A stretch of 64,000 nt of DNA, taken from NCBI GenBank assembly GCA_963728445.1, contig CAVSJO010000001.1, forward strand, positions 186,001 to 250,000, in the 5' to 3' direction. The notes below the pieces were generated by a model. The model did no database searches. It was not told the DNA's origin and saw nothing but the letters and a program-made list of their open reading frames with translations. The first letter of the stretch is position 1; each line of letters starts with the position of its first letter. The position numbers were made by a program, and so were the translations under genes. Source of the stretch: CAVSJO01 sp963728445. Its GTDB lineage: Bacteria; Gemmatimonadota; Gemmatimonadetes; Longimicrobiales; RSA9. Below, piece by piece: positions 25,167-33,417 of this stretch.

Positions 25167-26047
25167 GCGCGATCCCATCGCTCGCACGCCGGGCGCGGAG
25201 CCTTGATCGCGCCGTCCTCGCCGAGGTGTTCGCCGCCGCGAACCTGGCCTTCCTCGTGCTCGACATCACTCTCGCACACGCGTACAACGACTTCCGGAAT
25301 CCAGCCGAGTGGATTCCTCTTGCGTACTCGATTCTCGGCGCCTTCGCCCTCGCCGTCGGACTGCTGCTGCGTTCCCCCCTCGACCGGGGCGTAGGACGGG
25401 CCATCGGCTGGGCCGTCGGCCTTGCCGGAGTGCTCGTCGGTGTCGCGGGCATGCTCTGGCACCTGTCCAGCCAGTTCTTCGAGCTGCGGACCCTCTCCAG
25501 CCTCGTCTACTCCGCGCCCTTCGTCGCTCCCCTGGCCTTCACCGGCATCGGCCTCCTCGTCCTCATGAATCGGCTCGTCCCGCACGACGCCGTCGAGTGG
25601 GGTGCGTGGGTGACACTCCTCGCCCTCGGCGGCCTCGGGGGCGATTTCGTCCTCGCCCTCGTCGACCACGCCCAGAACGGCTTCTTCAATGGCCTCGAGT
25701 GGCTCGCCGTGGGGGCCGCGGCGTTCGGCGTCGCCTTCGTCGGGCTCGCGCTCATGATCCGCCCCTCCCCCGGCTTCTACGCCGCGACCATGGCCGTCCT
25801 CGGTCTCGAAATCGTCGTCGGCGGCCTCGGATTCGTGCTCCACACCCTCGCCGTCCTCGGCCCGTCCGTCGTCCCCCTCCCGCGCCGCGTCCTCTACGGC
25901 CCGCCCCTCTTCGCGCCCCTCCTCTTCCCCAACCTGTCCCTCCTCGCCGCACTCGGCCTCTGGGACATGCGCGTGAAGGGGTGGACGAACGAAGCCGCCG
26001 ACACCCACGGTGCCGACGGCCTCGCTCCTTCCCCCGCTGCGGAGTAG
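25163..26047 (+). CDS. Multi-pass membrane protein coupled to the octahaem cytochrome
   Basis: A 294-residue protein with about eight hydrophobic helices (for example AFAAANLAFLVLDITLA, WIPLAYSILGAFALAVGLLL, PFVAPLAFTGIGLLVLM, FGVAFVGLALMI). Conserved-looking His, Trp and Glu residues inside or next to helices (GMLWHLSSQFFELRTL; VDHAQNGFFNGLEW) could carry haem or protons. There is no soluble domain. The four-base overlap with the cytochrome gene says that the two are made in equal amounts. I infer a membrane electron-transfer partner; I do not recognise the family. Confidence 0.75.
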   Translation: MSAIPSLARRARSLDRAVLAEVFAAANLAFLVLDITLAHAYNDFRNPAEWIPLAYSILGAFALAVGLLLRSPLDRGVGRAIGWAVGLAGVLVGVAGMLWHLSSQFFELRTLSSLVYSAPFVAPLAFTGIGLLVLMNRLVPHDAVEWGAWVTLLALGGLGGDFVLALVDHAQNGFFNGLEWLAVGAAAFGVAFVGLALMIRPSPGFYAATMAVLGLEIVVGGLGFVLHTLAVLGPSVVPLPRRVLYGPPLFAPLLFPNLSLLAALGLWDMRVKGWTNEAADTHGADGLAPSPAAE

Positions 26048-26059
26048 ACGCGCTCCGCG

Positions 26060-26524
26060 TCAGCCTTTTTCCTTGCCCGCGCCTCCCGTGAGCAGGGCCT
26101 CCAGCCGCTCCTTCGGGACCGCACCCACCTCCCGCGCCGCCTCGGCTCCGTCCCGGAACAGGATCAGCGTCGGGATGCCACGGATGCCGAACCGCTGGGC
26201 CGACTCCTGGTTCCTGTCCGTGTCCAGCTTCGCCACCAGCACCGACCCCATCCGCTCCCGCGCCAGCTCGTCCAGCAGCGGCGCCATGATCTTGCATGGG
26301 CCGCACCAGTCCGCGTAGAAGTCCACCATCAGCGGGACCTTTGCGTCCGCGATCATCCGCGCGAGCCCGGCGTCCGACACCCGCACCGGGCGATCCAGCA
26401 GGATCGGCCGCCCGCAGCTTCCGCACTTCGGCCGGTCCGCCGCCCGCGCCAGGTCCACTCGATTCAGCGTGCCGCAGAAGCCGCACTCCACCGTCGCGGT
26501 CTGCGCAGATTCCTTCGTTGCCAT
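26060..26524 (-). CDS. trxC: Thioredoxin 2 (TrxC type) with N-terminal zinc ribbon
   Basis: A 154-residue cytoplasmic disulfide reductase. The zinc ribbon is complete (Cys14/Cys17 in CGFC and Cys34/Cys37 in CGSC), and the thioredoxin active site is WCGPCK (Cys74/Cys77) with the cis-proline loop GIPTLILF. Zinc-bound Trx2 proteins respond to oxidative stress. The start MATKES was preferred to an ATG eight codons upstream because GGGAGGTGG fits it and it clears the upstream gene. The gene lies 16 bases after an ArsR repressor gene, making a redox/metal-responsive operon likely. Confidence 0.92.
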   Translation of the reverse strand: MATKESAQTATVECGFCGTLNRVDLARAADRPKCGSCGRPILLDRPVRVSDAGLARMIADAKVPLMVDFYADWCGPCKIMAPLLDELARERMGSVLVAKLDTDRNQESAQRFGIRGIPTLILFRDGAEAAREVGAVPKERLEALLTGGAGKEKG

Positions 26525-26540
26525 CTCCACCTCCCCCGGC

Positions 26541-26876
26541 TCACGCACCCTCGAGCAGCTCCTGTCGCGCCCGGGTCTCTTCCTCGATCCGGCCGCACAC
26601 GATGTCGCACAGCTCGAACACCCGCTCGTCCGACAGCCGGTAGTGCACGTACAGTCCCTCCCGGCGCCGCTCCACGAACCCCATCCCGTGCAGGAGCTGA
26701 AGGTGCTTCGACAGGTTGGCCTGACCCAGCTCCGTCTCCTCCATCAGCTCCGTAACGTTGCGCTCACCCCGCCGCAGCGCGTTCAGGATGCGCAGCCGTG
26801 TCGGCTCGCCCAGCATCCGGAACCGCTCGGCCACGAGGTCCAGCAGCTCAGGCTCGATACGGCGTTGCCCATCCAC
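26541..26876 (-). CDS. ArsR-family repressor
   Basis: A 111-residue winged-helix protein with family pattern RFRMLGEPTRLRILNALRRGE, NVTELMEETELGQANLSKHLQLLHGMGFVERRREG and the wing LYVHYRLSD. A later DIVCGRIEEE segment carries the only conserved-looking Cys, so the classic CxC metal site is missing. Sensing may be through that Cys (redox) or by other ligands. GTG with a GAGGAGG ribosome site is the best start; a GTG eleven codons upstream lies inside the operator dyad. First gene of the arsR-trxC operon. Confidence 0.88.
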   Translation of the reverse strand: MDGQRRIEPELLDLVAERFRMLGEPTRLRILNALRRGERNVTELMEETELGQANLSKHLQLLHGMGFVERRREGLYVHYRLSDERVFELCDIVCGRIEEETRARQELLEGA

Positions 26877-26901
26877 GGGTCCTCCTCGCTCCGTCCACGA
26901 T

Positions 26902-26917
26902 ATTACCACATGGTAAT
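26902..26917 (-). promoter_or_regulatory. Perfect dyad operator for the arsR-trxC operon
   Basis: ATTACCA-CA-TGGTAAT is a perfect inverted repeat with seven-base arms and a two-base centre. It sits 26 bases before the repressor start and overlaps a TAATAT sequence that can serve as the -10 box. The A+T-rich stretch stands out against the local base composition. Autorepression by the ArsR protein is the natural reading. Confidence 0.7.
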
Positions 26918-27013
26918 GTATCGAAGCCGCTCCACCGCGTCAACGCGCGTCGCGCCCGGCGACGGGGCAGGACAGCCCCTGTCCCCGGAGGCCGCGACGC
27001 CCTACTCTGCGGC

Positions 27014-27697
27014 ATGACCGAAGTGCCCGACGCGTCCCCGCGTTCACTCCTCCTGTCGGTGCCCCTCGTGCTGGCGGTGGCGGTGGGCTGGGCGTGGGCG
27101 CTCGACGCCTGGCTGGCGACGCCGCTCTGGCGCGCCGCCGCGGCGGGAGCGGCAGGATGGACGGCCGCGCTGTTTCTGCGCGGGCCGGTTGCGCTGGCGG
27201 CGCGGCGGGCGCCTCCGGAACGGGGCCGGACGTGGCTCGTGGCGGCGTCCGGACCGCTGGAGGAAGCCATGCGTCTCGTCGTGCTTCTCGGGGCCGGTCG
27301 CTGGTTCCGCGCGGCGCTCTGGATCGGCTGGGGCTGGGCGACGGCGGAGGTAGCCTTCACGGTGCTCAACGCGCTCGTCCTGGCCCGGCTCCTCGCCCGC
27401 GACGACGAGAAGGGGCGACGCGTCCGGGAGCAGCTCGCGCAGCAGGGACGGCTTCCGGGTGGAGCTCCGATCCTGGGTGCCCTGGAGCGGGTATCGGCAA
27501 CGGCGCTCCACGTCGGCTTCACCCTGGTTCTGGCCGTCGAGCCGTGGCTCGTCGTCGTGACCGCGGCCGTGCACAGTGGGACCAATGTCATGGCACTGCG
27601 GTGGCGGCGCTCTCCCCTGCGAACGGAAGCGGTCATCACCGCCATGGGCACCGTGGTATTCCTCGGGGGACTCTTTCTTTTCGGGAGGCTGACATGA
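27014..27697 (+). CDS. YhfC-like membrane protein (putative intramembrane protease)
   Basis: A 227-residue protein with about seven hydrophobic segments. Its motif order fits the YhfC (PF10086)/CPBP-like group: EEAMR (Glu83, Glu84, Arg87) at the start of a helix, LERVSATALHVGFTLVL and a late HSGTNVMA. In CPBP proteases the EExxxR, His and Asn motifs build a membrane-embedded active site. No CaaX-type substrate gene is nearby. The ATG has only a weak ribosome site. The end overlaps an M20 hydrolase gene by four bases. The family call is tentative. Confidence 0.65.
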   Translation: MTEVPDASPRSLLLSVPLVLAVAVGWAWALDAWLATPLWRAAAAGAAGWTAALFLRGPVALAARRAPPERGRTWLVAASGPLEEAMRLVVLLGAGRWFRAALWIGWGWATAEVAFTVLNALVLARLLARDDEKGRRVREQLAQQGRLPGGAPILGALERVSATALHVGFTLVLAVEPWLVVVTAAVHSGTNVMALRWRRSPLRTEAVITAMGTVVFLGGLFLFGRLT

Positions 27698-29166
27698 TCC
27701 GATCGGAAGCCGTTCGTCTGACGATGGCCGCCGTTCTGGCCACCGTGGCGACCGCAACCGCGCCGACGTCCGCTGCCGCGCAGGGCAGCGCCGAGGCCGG
27801 GAAGGCGCGCGTCGTGCGCGCCATCGACGCCGCGCAGGGACAGTGGACGGACGTGGCCCATCGCATCTGGGGCTTCGCGGAGCTGGGCTTCCAGGAGAAG
27901 AAGAGCACGGCCCTGCTCCAGGACCAGCTTCGCGAAGCCGGCTTCACCGTGAACGAAGGCGTGGCGGGGATGCCGACGGCCTTCGTCGCCAGCTGGGGCA
28001 GCGGCAAGCCCGTCATCGGCATTCTTGCGGAATTCGACGCGCTGCCCGGGCTCTCGCAGGCCGCCGAGCCCGTGCGCGATCCGGTCGTGGAGCACGGCGC
28101 CGGGCACGGCTGTGGTCACAATCTCTTCGGCACCGCCTCGACCGCCGCAGCCGTCGCCGTGAAGCAGTGGCTCCAGGAGTCCGGTCGGTCGGGGACCGTG
28201 CGGGTCTACGGGACGCCGGCGGAGGAAGGCGGATCGGGGAAGGTGTTCATGGTACGGAAGGGCCTCTTCGACGACGTCGACGTCGTTCTGGGCTGGCATC
28301 CCGGGGACCAGAACGACGCGGGTCCGTCGAGCAACCTGGCGGTGATCTCGGCGAATTTCAGCTTCCACGGTGTCTCCGCCCACGCCGCGGCCGCGCCGGA
28401 CCACGGGCGCTCGGCGCTGGACGGCGTCGAGGCCATGGACGCCATGGTCAACCTGATGCGGGAGCACGTTCCCCAGACCACCCGGATCCACTACATCATC
28501 AGCCACGGCGGTCTCGCGCCGAACGTCGTGCCGGATTTCGCCGAGGTGGAGTACTACGTCCGCCATCCCAGCGCGGACACGGTGAAGGACCTCTTCGAAC
28601 GCGTCGTGGCCGCCGCGAAGGGTGCAGCCATGGGGACGGGCACCACGGTGGACTACGAGATCACCAGCGGCAGCTACGCCCGTCTCGACAACGAGACTCT
28701 CGCTCGCCTCGCCGACGCCAACCTGAGAGCGGTGGGCGGCGTTTCCTACTCCGAAGACGAGACCCGCTTCGCCCGGAAGCTCCAGGAATCCTTCGGGCCC
28801 AACCCCCCGGCCCTCGCCTCCGCAGACCGGGTCCAGCCCTTCGAGCACCACATGACGTACGCCTCCTCCGACGCAGGCGACGTGAGCTGGGTCGTGCCCA
28901 CGGTGACATTCACCACCGCCACCTGGGTGCCCGGCACGTCCGCCCATTCCTGGCAGGCCGTCGCCGCCGACGGCATGAGCATCGGCGCCAAGGGCATGAT
29001 CGTGGCCGCCAAGACTCTCGCCATGACCGCCGTCGACCTCTATACCGATCCCGCCACGGTCAAGGAGGCCCGCGCGGAGTTCGATAAAGCCCGCGGGGCC
29101 GACTTCCACTACGTCGCCCTCCTCGGAGACCGAGGACCGCCCCTCGATTATCGCGCGGGCCGCTGA
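27694..29166 (+). CDS. Exported M20-family amidohydrolase (AbgB-like)
   Basis: A 490-residue zinc hydrolase with a signal peptide (cleaved near TSAAAQ). The metal-site motifs are those of M20 amidohydrolases: AGHGCGHN, GTPAEEGGSGK and WHPGD, with the dimerisation (lid) domain from about 215 to 330. The closest known types are p-aminobenzoyl-glutamate hydrolase subunit B and other N-acyl amino acid amidases. Export to the periplasm suggests scavenging of peptides or acyl amino acids. Overlap by ATGA with the membrane protease-like gene indicates co-expression, though no functional link is obvious. Confidence 0.88.
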   Translation: MIRSEAVRLTMAAVLATVATATAPTSAAAQGSAEAGKARVVRAIDAAQGQWTDVAHRIWGFAELGFQEKKSTALLQDQLREAGFTVNEGVAGMPTAFVASWGSGKPVIGILAEFDALPGLSQAAEPVRDPVVEHGAGHGCGHNLFGTASTAAAVAVKQWLQESGRSGTVRVYGTPAEEGGSGKVFMVRKGLFDDVDVVLGWHPGDQNDAGPSSNLAVISANFSFHGVSAHAAAAPDHGRSALDGVEAMDAMVNLMREHVPQTTRIHYIISHGGLAPNVVPDFAEVEYYVRHPSADTVKDLFERVVAAAKGAAMGTGTTVDYEITSGSYARLDNETLARLADANLRAVGGVSYSEDETRFARKLQESFGPNPPALASADRVQPFEHHMTYASSDAGDVSWVVPTVTFTTATWVPGTSAHSWQAVAADGMSIGAKGMIVAAKTLAMTAVDLYTDPATVKEARAEFDKARGADFHYVALLGDRGPPLDYRAGR

Positions 29167-29232
29167 CCCCACCGCGGCGCGTCGGCGTTTTCCCGCCGGC
29201 GCGCCGCCTGGCGTCGCATCGAAACTCCTGGC

Positions 29233-29248
29233 TGGCACGATCCAGGCA
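29233..29248 (+). promoter_or_regulatory. Sigma-54-like promoter before the second PAP2 gene
   Basis: TGGCACG-N4-AGGCA keeps the invariant GG and GC pairs at the correct 12-base distance and a perfect -24 element; only the two Ts of the -12 box (TTGCA) differ. It lies about 100 bases before the PAP2 ATG, in a 179-base gene-free gap. Two sigma-54 activators are encoded in this window. Confidence 0.45.
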
Positions 29249-29345
29249 GTAAGGCCCCGACGAAAACGCGGGTACCACGCTCCGATCGGGCATCGGTATG
29301 GTGCGGGGCCGGTTACCGCGCGACGGACTCCGAACGTGAACGACC

Positions 29346-30266
29346 ATGCGACGCACCTTCGTCTACGGCCTCCTCTCGATCCTGATCGCCGCCGCACCCG
29401 GCCGTGCGTGGGCCGACCCCGGATCCCCGCCCGTTGACGCCGGCTTCCCAGCGCAGGCATGGACGCTGATCGTCCTTCCGTCCGATACGGGCGACGTCGC
29501 CGCCGACACCGCGACCGGGCCGCAGCATCCGGTCCCCCTCTTCGCTCCCCGTGACCTCCTCTTCGCGGGAGGATTCATCGCGGGCGCGGCGGCACTGGCT
29601 CCCGCCGACCGCTGGGTGGCGAACCGGCTCCAGGGCGAGGCGTCGCAGGCCAATCAATTCTTTCACAACGCCTCGACCTTTGTTCGCCTCATGGCCGTCC
29701 CCGGCGCCGAGATCCTCAGCGGATCCATGTTCGTCGTCGGGAAGCTGGGCGGCTGGCACCCCGTCGCCGACGCGGGCCTCCACAGTCTCGAGGCGATCCT
29801 CGTCGGGCAGGCGATCACGGACGTCGTGAAGGGCCTCGTCGGCAGGGCGCGGCCGTACTACAACCCGGACGACCCCTACAACGTCGCCTTCGGGAGAGGC
29901 TTCGGGAACAACGGCGACTACCGATCCTTCCCCTCCGGTCACACGACCGCCGCCTTCTCCCTCGCCGCCGCCATGGCCCACGAAGCCGACGAGCACTGGC
30001 CCCAGCACAAGTTCCTCATCGGCACCGTCCTCTACGGCGGCGCCACACTCGCGGGCCTCTCGCGCATGTACGACAACAAGCACTGGGCCAGCGACGTCGT
30101 CGTCGGAGCCGCCATCGGCTCCTTCAGCGGCTGGAAGGTCGTACGCTACATGCACTCACGCCCCGACAATTTCATCGACCGCACCCTCCTCGGCCTCCGC
30201 GTAGCCCCCCTCCCCGACGGCCGCACGTTGGTAATCGTGAGCGTACCCGTCCGCCTGACCCAATAG
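29346..30266 (+). CDS. PAP2-family outer phosphatase
   Basis: A 306-residue exported phosphatase, second of its kind in the window. Signal peptide ends near AWADP. All motifs are canonical here: KGLVGRARP, SFPSGHTTA and SRMYDNKHWASD with the catalytic His. The family removes phosphate groups from membrane lipids or undecaprenyl pyrophosphate. The presence of the Lys and intact motif 1 makes this the better candidate for full activity of the two. It is monocistronic and has a sigma-54-like promoter sequence upstream. Confidence 0.9.
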   Translation: MRRTFVYGLLSILIAAAPGRAWADPGSPPVDAGFPAQAWTLIVLPSDTGDVAADTATGPQHPVPLFAPRDLLFAGGFIAGAAALAPADRWVANRLQGEASQANQFFHNASTFVRLMAVPGAEILSGSMFVVGKLGGWHPVADAGLHSLEAILVGQAITDVVKGLVGRARPYYNPDDPYNVAFGRGFGNNGDYRSFPSGHTTAAFSLAAAMAHEADEHWPQHKFLIGTVLYGGATLAGLSRMYDNKHWASDVVVGAAIGSFSGWKVVRYMHSRPDNFIDRTLLGLRVAPLPDGRTLVIVSVPVRLTQ

Positions 30267-30730
30267 ACCGCATCGAATCGACCAACTTGCGCACCAACGA
30301 CGTCCGCTGACACGAACGATTCACATGTCGGCGCGATCGTGACGAGACAGCGACGGGTTCGCTCCACCGTCTCCACGTTCTCATCATACGGCGCAACCGA
30401 TCGCCCAGATCTCGTTTCCCATCTACGCATTGGTCGATTCGCGTCGCCATGCGTCCGGTGCTCACCATCCTCGGACTCCGCACCGCCCGCACCCCTTGCG
30501 AGCCTCACCCCAGACCGGTAACCTAGACTAGGTGGTCTAACTTAACGGTCTAAGGCCGCGGCCCGCACGGGCGCTCGCCCCACGCCTGGCCACTCGCAGC
30601 ACGACGCACGCCGACGATCGGCCCGGAGGCCCGGGCTGACCGCCTGGACGCCGGAGACCCGACGACGGACGCCGACGGTCGGCCTCGACCGTCGACGCTG
30701 CACGGACGACACGCGACAGGCGGCAGGCAC
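30267..30730. other. 464-bp gene-free region before the first TetR gene
   Basis: No coding potential is convincing here: the short frames have poor ribosome sites and no protein-like composition. The left 250 bases are less GC-rich than the genes around them and show no repeats that I can see. The right part holds a cluster of half-sites (30512-30553), described separately, and a perfect dyad CGACGGTC-N6-GACCGTCG (30673-30694) in what should be the TetR leader. Confidence 0.5.
30522..30553 (+). promoter_or_regulatory. TetR-type operator cluster
   Basis: Overlapping elements: CCTAG-A-CTAGG (30522-30532), TAGAC-N6-GTCTA (30524-30539) and a direct repeat GGTCTAA (30534 and 30547, 13 bases apart). 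A distal AGACC half-site lies at 30512. This density of symmetric half-sites about 180 bases before a TetR gene suggests it is where that repressor binds. Confidence 0.55.
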
Positions 30731-31360
30731 ATGGCGCGAACTCGATTCGAAAAGCTCGAGCCCGAACGGCAGGAGGTCTTCCTCCGCGCCGCCGCCGAGG
30801 AGTTCGCCGAGCGCGGATTCGAGGCGGCGTCGCTGAACCGCATTGTGGAGGCGTCCGGCACGAGCAAGGGCTCCCTCTACTACTACTTCGAGGACAAGAG
30901 CGACCTGTTCTCGACGGTGGTGGAGACGGCGACGGAGACGATCATCCGGCTGGCGGGCGGCTTCTCCATCGCCGATCTGACGGCCGAGACCTACTGGCCG
31001 ACGCTGGACGCATTCGTCGGCCGAACGGCCCGGGCGCTGGAGGGGAACGCATGGTACGTGAAGCTCGCGCGTGCGTTCTACGGCATGCGGGGCCCCACCG
31101 CAGGGAAGACGACCGGCCGCGTGTTCGGTCTGGCGCGGCACTGGACGCGGCAGGTCGTCGCCCGGGGTCAGGAGCTGGGGGTGGTGCGAACCGACCTGCC
31201 CCTGGATCTCCTGGTGGAGGTCTCGCTGGCGGTGGGCGAGGCCGGCGACCGGTGGCTGCTGGAGAACTGGGACGGCATGAGCGAGAAGAAGCGCGAGGCG
31301 ATGGTGATGTCCGAAATGTCCCTGTTCCGGCGCATTCTCGGGTGGGAGGAAATGCCATGA
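30731..31360 (+). CDS. TetR-family repressor heading the LolCDE-like operon
   Basis: A 209-residue protein with an N-terminal TetR helix-turn-helix (AAEEFAERGFEAASLNRIVEASGTSKGSLYYYFEDKSDLF) and a helical ligand domain of unknown specificity. The stop overlaps the next gene (ATGA), so repressor and export genes form one transcript. It is likely an autorepressor that relieves repression when the exported compound or a lipid signal accumulates. The leader carries a cluster of palindromic half-sites. Confidence 0.9.
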   Translation: MARTRFEKLEPERQEVFLRAAAEEFAERGFEAASLNRIVEASGTSKGSLYYYFEDKSDLFSTVVETATETIIRLAGGFSIADLTAETYWPTLDAFVGRTARALEGNAWYVKLARAFYGMRGPTAGKTTGRVFGLARHWTRQVVARGQELGVVRTDLPLDLLVEVSLAVGEAGDRWLLENWDGMSEKKREAMVMSEMSLFRRILGWEEMP

Positions 31361-32154
31361 CACGATCTCGCGGACGGCAGGCGGGTGGACGCGCCCCTGG
31401 CAGGAGAGCGCTCTTGACCGTCGGACTGGTTGCCGCGGCGGCCCTCGGGCCGACGGCGGCATGGGCTCAGACGCCGAAGGAGATCGTCGACCGGGTCGAC
31501 CGCCTGATGCGCGGCGCGTCGAGCCAGGGCAGGGTGACCATGGAGATCCAGACCTCGCACTGGAAGCGGACGCTCGAGATGCGGGTCTGGTCACTCGGGA
31601 CCGACTACTCGCTGATCCGCGTCCTCAGCCCGCAGAAGGAGGCGGGCACGGCAACGCTGAAGGCGAAGGACGACGTGTGGAACTACCTCCCTCGCGTGGA
31701 CCGCACTATCAAGATCCCGGCGTCCATGATGATGGGCTCGTGGATGGGATCACACCTCACCAACGACGACCTGGTGAAGGAGAGCCGCATGGTCGAGGAC
31801 TACGACATCGCGGTCGGCTACGAGGGCGCCCGGGACGGGCAGGACGTCTGGGAGTTCGTGCTCACGCCGAAGCCGGAGGCCGCCGTGGTGTGGGGCAGGG
31901 TGGTCGAGCAGGTCCGGAAGTCGGACCTGATGCCCCTCTGGGCGAAGTACTACGACGAGGGCGGCGACCTGGTCCGCACGATCACGTTCTCCGACTTCCG
32001 GGTGATGGGGGGGCGCAAGGTGCCTGCGGTGATGAAGGTCCTCCCGGAGGACAAGCCGGGGGAGTCGACCGCGCTGATCTACGAGGATCTGGAATTCGAC
32101 GTCGGTCTCGACCCGTCGTTCTTCTCGCTGCGCAACCTGAAGGGCGGGAGCTGA
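31357..32154 (+). CDS. LolA-like outer membrane lipoprotein-sorting domain protein
   Basis: A 265-residue exported protein (signal ends near AAWAQTP). Its fold is that of the LolA-like family PF17131: EIVDRVDRLMRG...TMEIQTSHWKRTLEMRVWSLG, then KDDVWNYLPRVDRTIKIP and MMMGSWMGSHLTNDDLV. Such domains shuttle lipids or lipoproteins through the periplasm. Here it is translated with two FtsX-type permeases and an ATPase, so it is the probable periplasmic acceptor for what they extract. It is not the housekeeping LolA, which normally stands alone. Confidence 0.88.
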   Translation: MTRSRGRQAGGRAPGRRALLTVGLVAAAALGPTAAWAQTPKEIVDRVDRLMRGASSQGRVTMEIQTSHWKRTLEMRVWSLGTDYSLIRVLSPQKEAGTATLKAKDDVWNYLPRVDRTIKIPASMMMGSWMGSHLTNDDLVKESRMVEDYDIAVGYEGARDGQDVWEFVLTPKPEAAVVWGRVVEQVRKSDLMPLWAKYYDEGGDLVRTITFSDFRVMGGRKVPAVMKVLPEDKPGESTALIYEDLEFDVGLDPSFFSLRNLKGGS

Positions 32155-32157
32155 CGG

Positions 32158-33417
32158 GTGGCCCGGACCGTGTGGTGGCGGATCGCCTGGCGCAATTTGT
32201 GGCGCAATCGTCGGCGCACCGTGATCACGGCCGCGGCGCTGGCCTTCGGGTACCTGGCGGCGGTGCTGATGGTGGCGCTGTCGGACGGCATCGTCGCCGA
32301 GATGATCGAGAACGGCACCGGCCTGCTGACGGGGCAGGTCCAGGTCCATGCTCCCGACTGGAAACCGGAGCGGAGTCTGTACGCGACGCTGGGCGGGGAC
32401 GTGGGCGTGGACGTCTCTCGTGCCCTGACCGCCTCCGCGTCCGGCCCGGGCATCGAGGCAGCCGCTCCCCGAGTCTACGGCGGAGGCCTGCTGAGCGCGG
32501 GCGACCACACGTCCGCCCTGCTGCTCATGGGCGTCGATCCGGCGCTCGAGTCCCGCGTGAGCCGAATCCTGCGGACCGTCGTCCGCGGTGCGGTGCCGGC
32601 GCCCGGCAGCCGTTCCCTTCTGGTCGGTGAGGAGACCGCCCGCAAACTGGGCGTCGCGCCAGGGGACACGGTGGTGGTCGTTGCCCCGGCCGCCGACGGC
32701 TCCCTCGGCAACGACCTCTTCACCGTAGCGGGCGTCTTCCATACCGGGACGACGGAGCTGGACGCCGGCTACGCCGTGCTCCCCATCGCCTCGCTGCAGC
32801 GGCTCCTCGCGCTGCCGCCGGACCGGATCCACGAGATTGCCGTCGCTCTTTCCGACCCCTGGAGCGCCCCGGACGCCGCCGGAGGCGTGGCCGGTCGGCT
32901 GCGCGCGGCGGGCGTCGACGCGGCCGTGGAGCCGTGGACCGAGTTCCGGCCCGAGCTCGCGGAGTACGCCCAGCTCGCCCGCTCCAGCTACTGGATCGTC
33001 GTGCTCGTCGTCTTCGCCATGGCCGTCTTCGGCGTCGCGAACACGATGCTCATGGCCACCTTCGAGCGACGTCGCGAATTCGCGGTAGTGCGGGCGCTGG
33101 GAACGACCGGCGGGGACGTCGCCCGCACCGTCGTCTACGAGGGCGCGGTCCTCGGCGGCCTCGCCCTCGTGGTTGGCGCCGTCCTGTCCGCCGGGCTCAT
33201 GGCCTGGTGGCACGCCTCGCCGCCCGACCTCTCGTTCCTGTTCGGCGGCTTCACCATGGGCGGCGCCCTGATCCGGCCGGTCCTGCGGGTGGAGCCGTCG
33301 TGGAGCTCCGCGCTCGTCAGCGCCGCCGCTCTTCTCCTGACGGCCGTGCTGGCCGCCGTCTATCCCGCGTGGCGCGCCACCCGGATTCCACCCGCCGACG
33401 CCCTGGCCGGCCGATGA
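32158..33417 (+). CDS. FtsX/LolC-type ABC permease 1
   Basis: A 419-residue MacB/LolCE-type permease: one N-terminal helix (VITAAALAFGYLAAVLMVAL), a large periplasmic domain of about 240 residues, then three C-terminal helices that contain the FtsX-domain pattern (VFGVANTMLMATFERRREFAVVRALG...). The GTG start follows the LolA-like stop by three bases. Its partner permease overlaps at the 3' end, so the pair most likely forms a heterodimer, as LolC and LolE do. Confidence 0.9.
   Translation: MARTVWWRIAWRNLWRNRRRTVITAAALAFGYLAAVLMVALSDGIVAEMIENGTGLLTGQVQVHAPDWKPERSLYATLGGDVGVDVSRALTASASGPGIEAAAPRVYGGGLLSAGDHTSALLLMGVDPALESRVSRILRTVVRGAVPAPGSRSLLVGEETARKLGVAPGDTVVVVAPAADGSLGNDLFTVAGVFHTGTTELDAGYAVLPIASLQRLLALPPDRIHEIAVALSDPWSAPDAAGGVAGRLRAAGVDAAVEPWTEFRPELAEYAQLARSSYWIVVLVVFAMAVFGVANTMLMATFERRREFAVVRALGTTGGDVARTVVYEGAVLGGLALVVGAVLSAGLMAWWHASPPDLSFLFGGFTMGGALIRPVLRVEPSWSSALVSAAALLLTAVLAAVYPAWRATRIPPADALAGR

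Noticed and set aside
26848..29460. An 870-codon frame on the - strand across the membrane protease and M20 genes
   Set aside because: Shadow of two + strand genes with recognised motifs and coupled starts; no ribosome site or domain on the minus strand.
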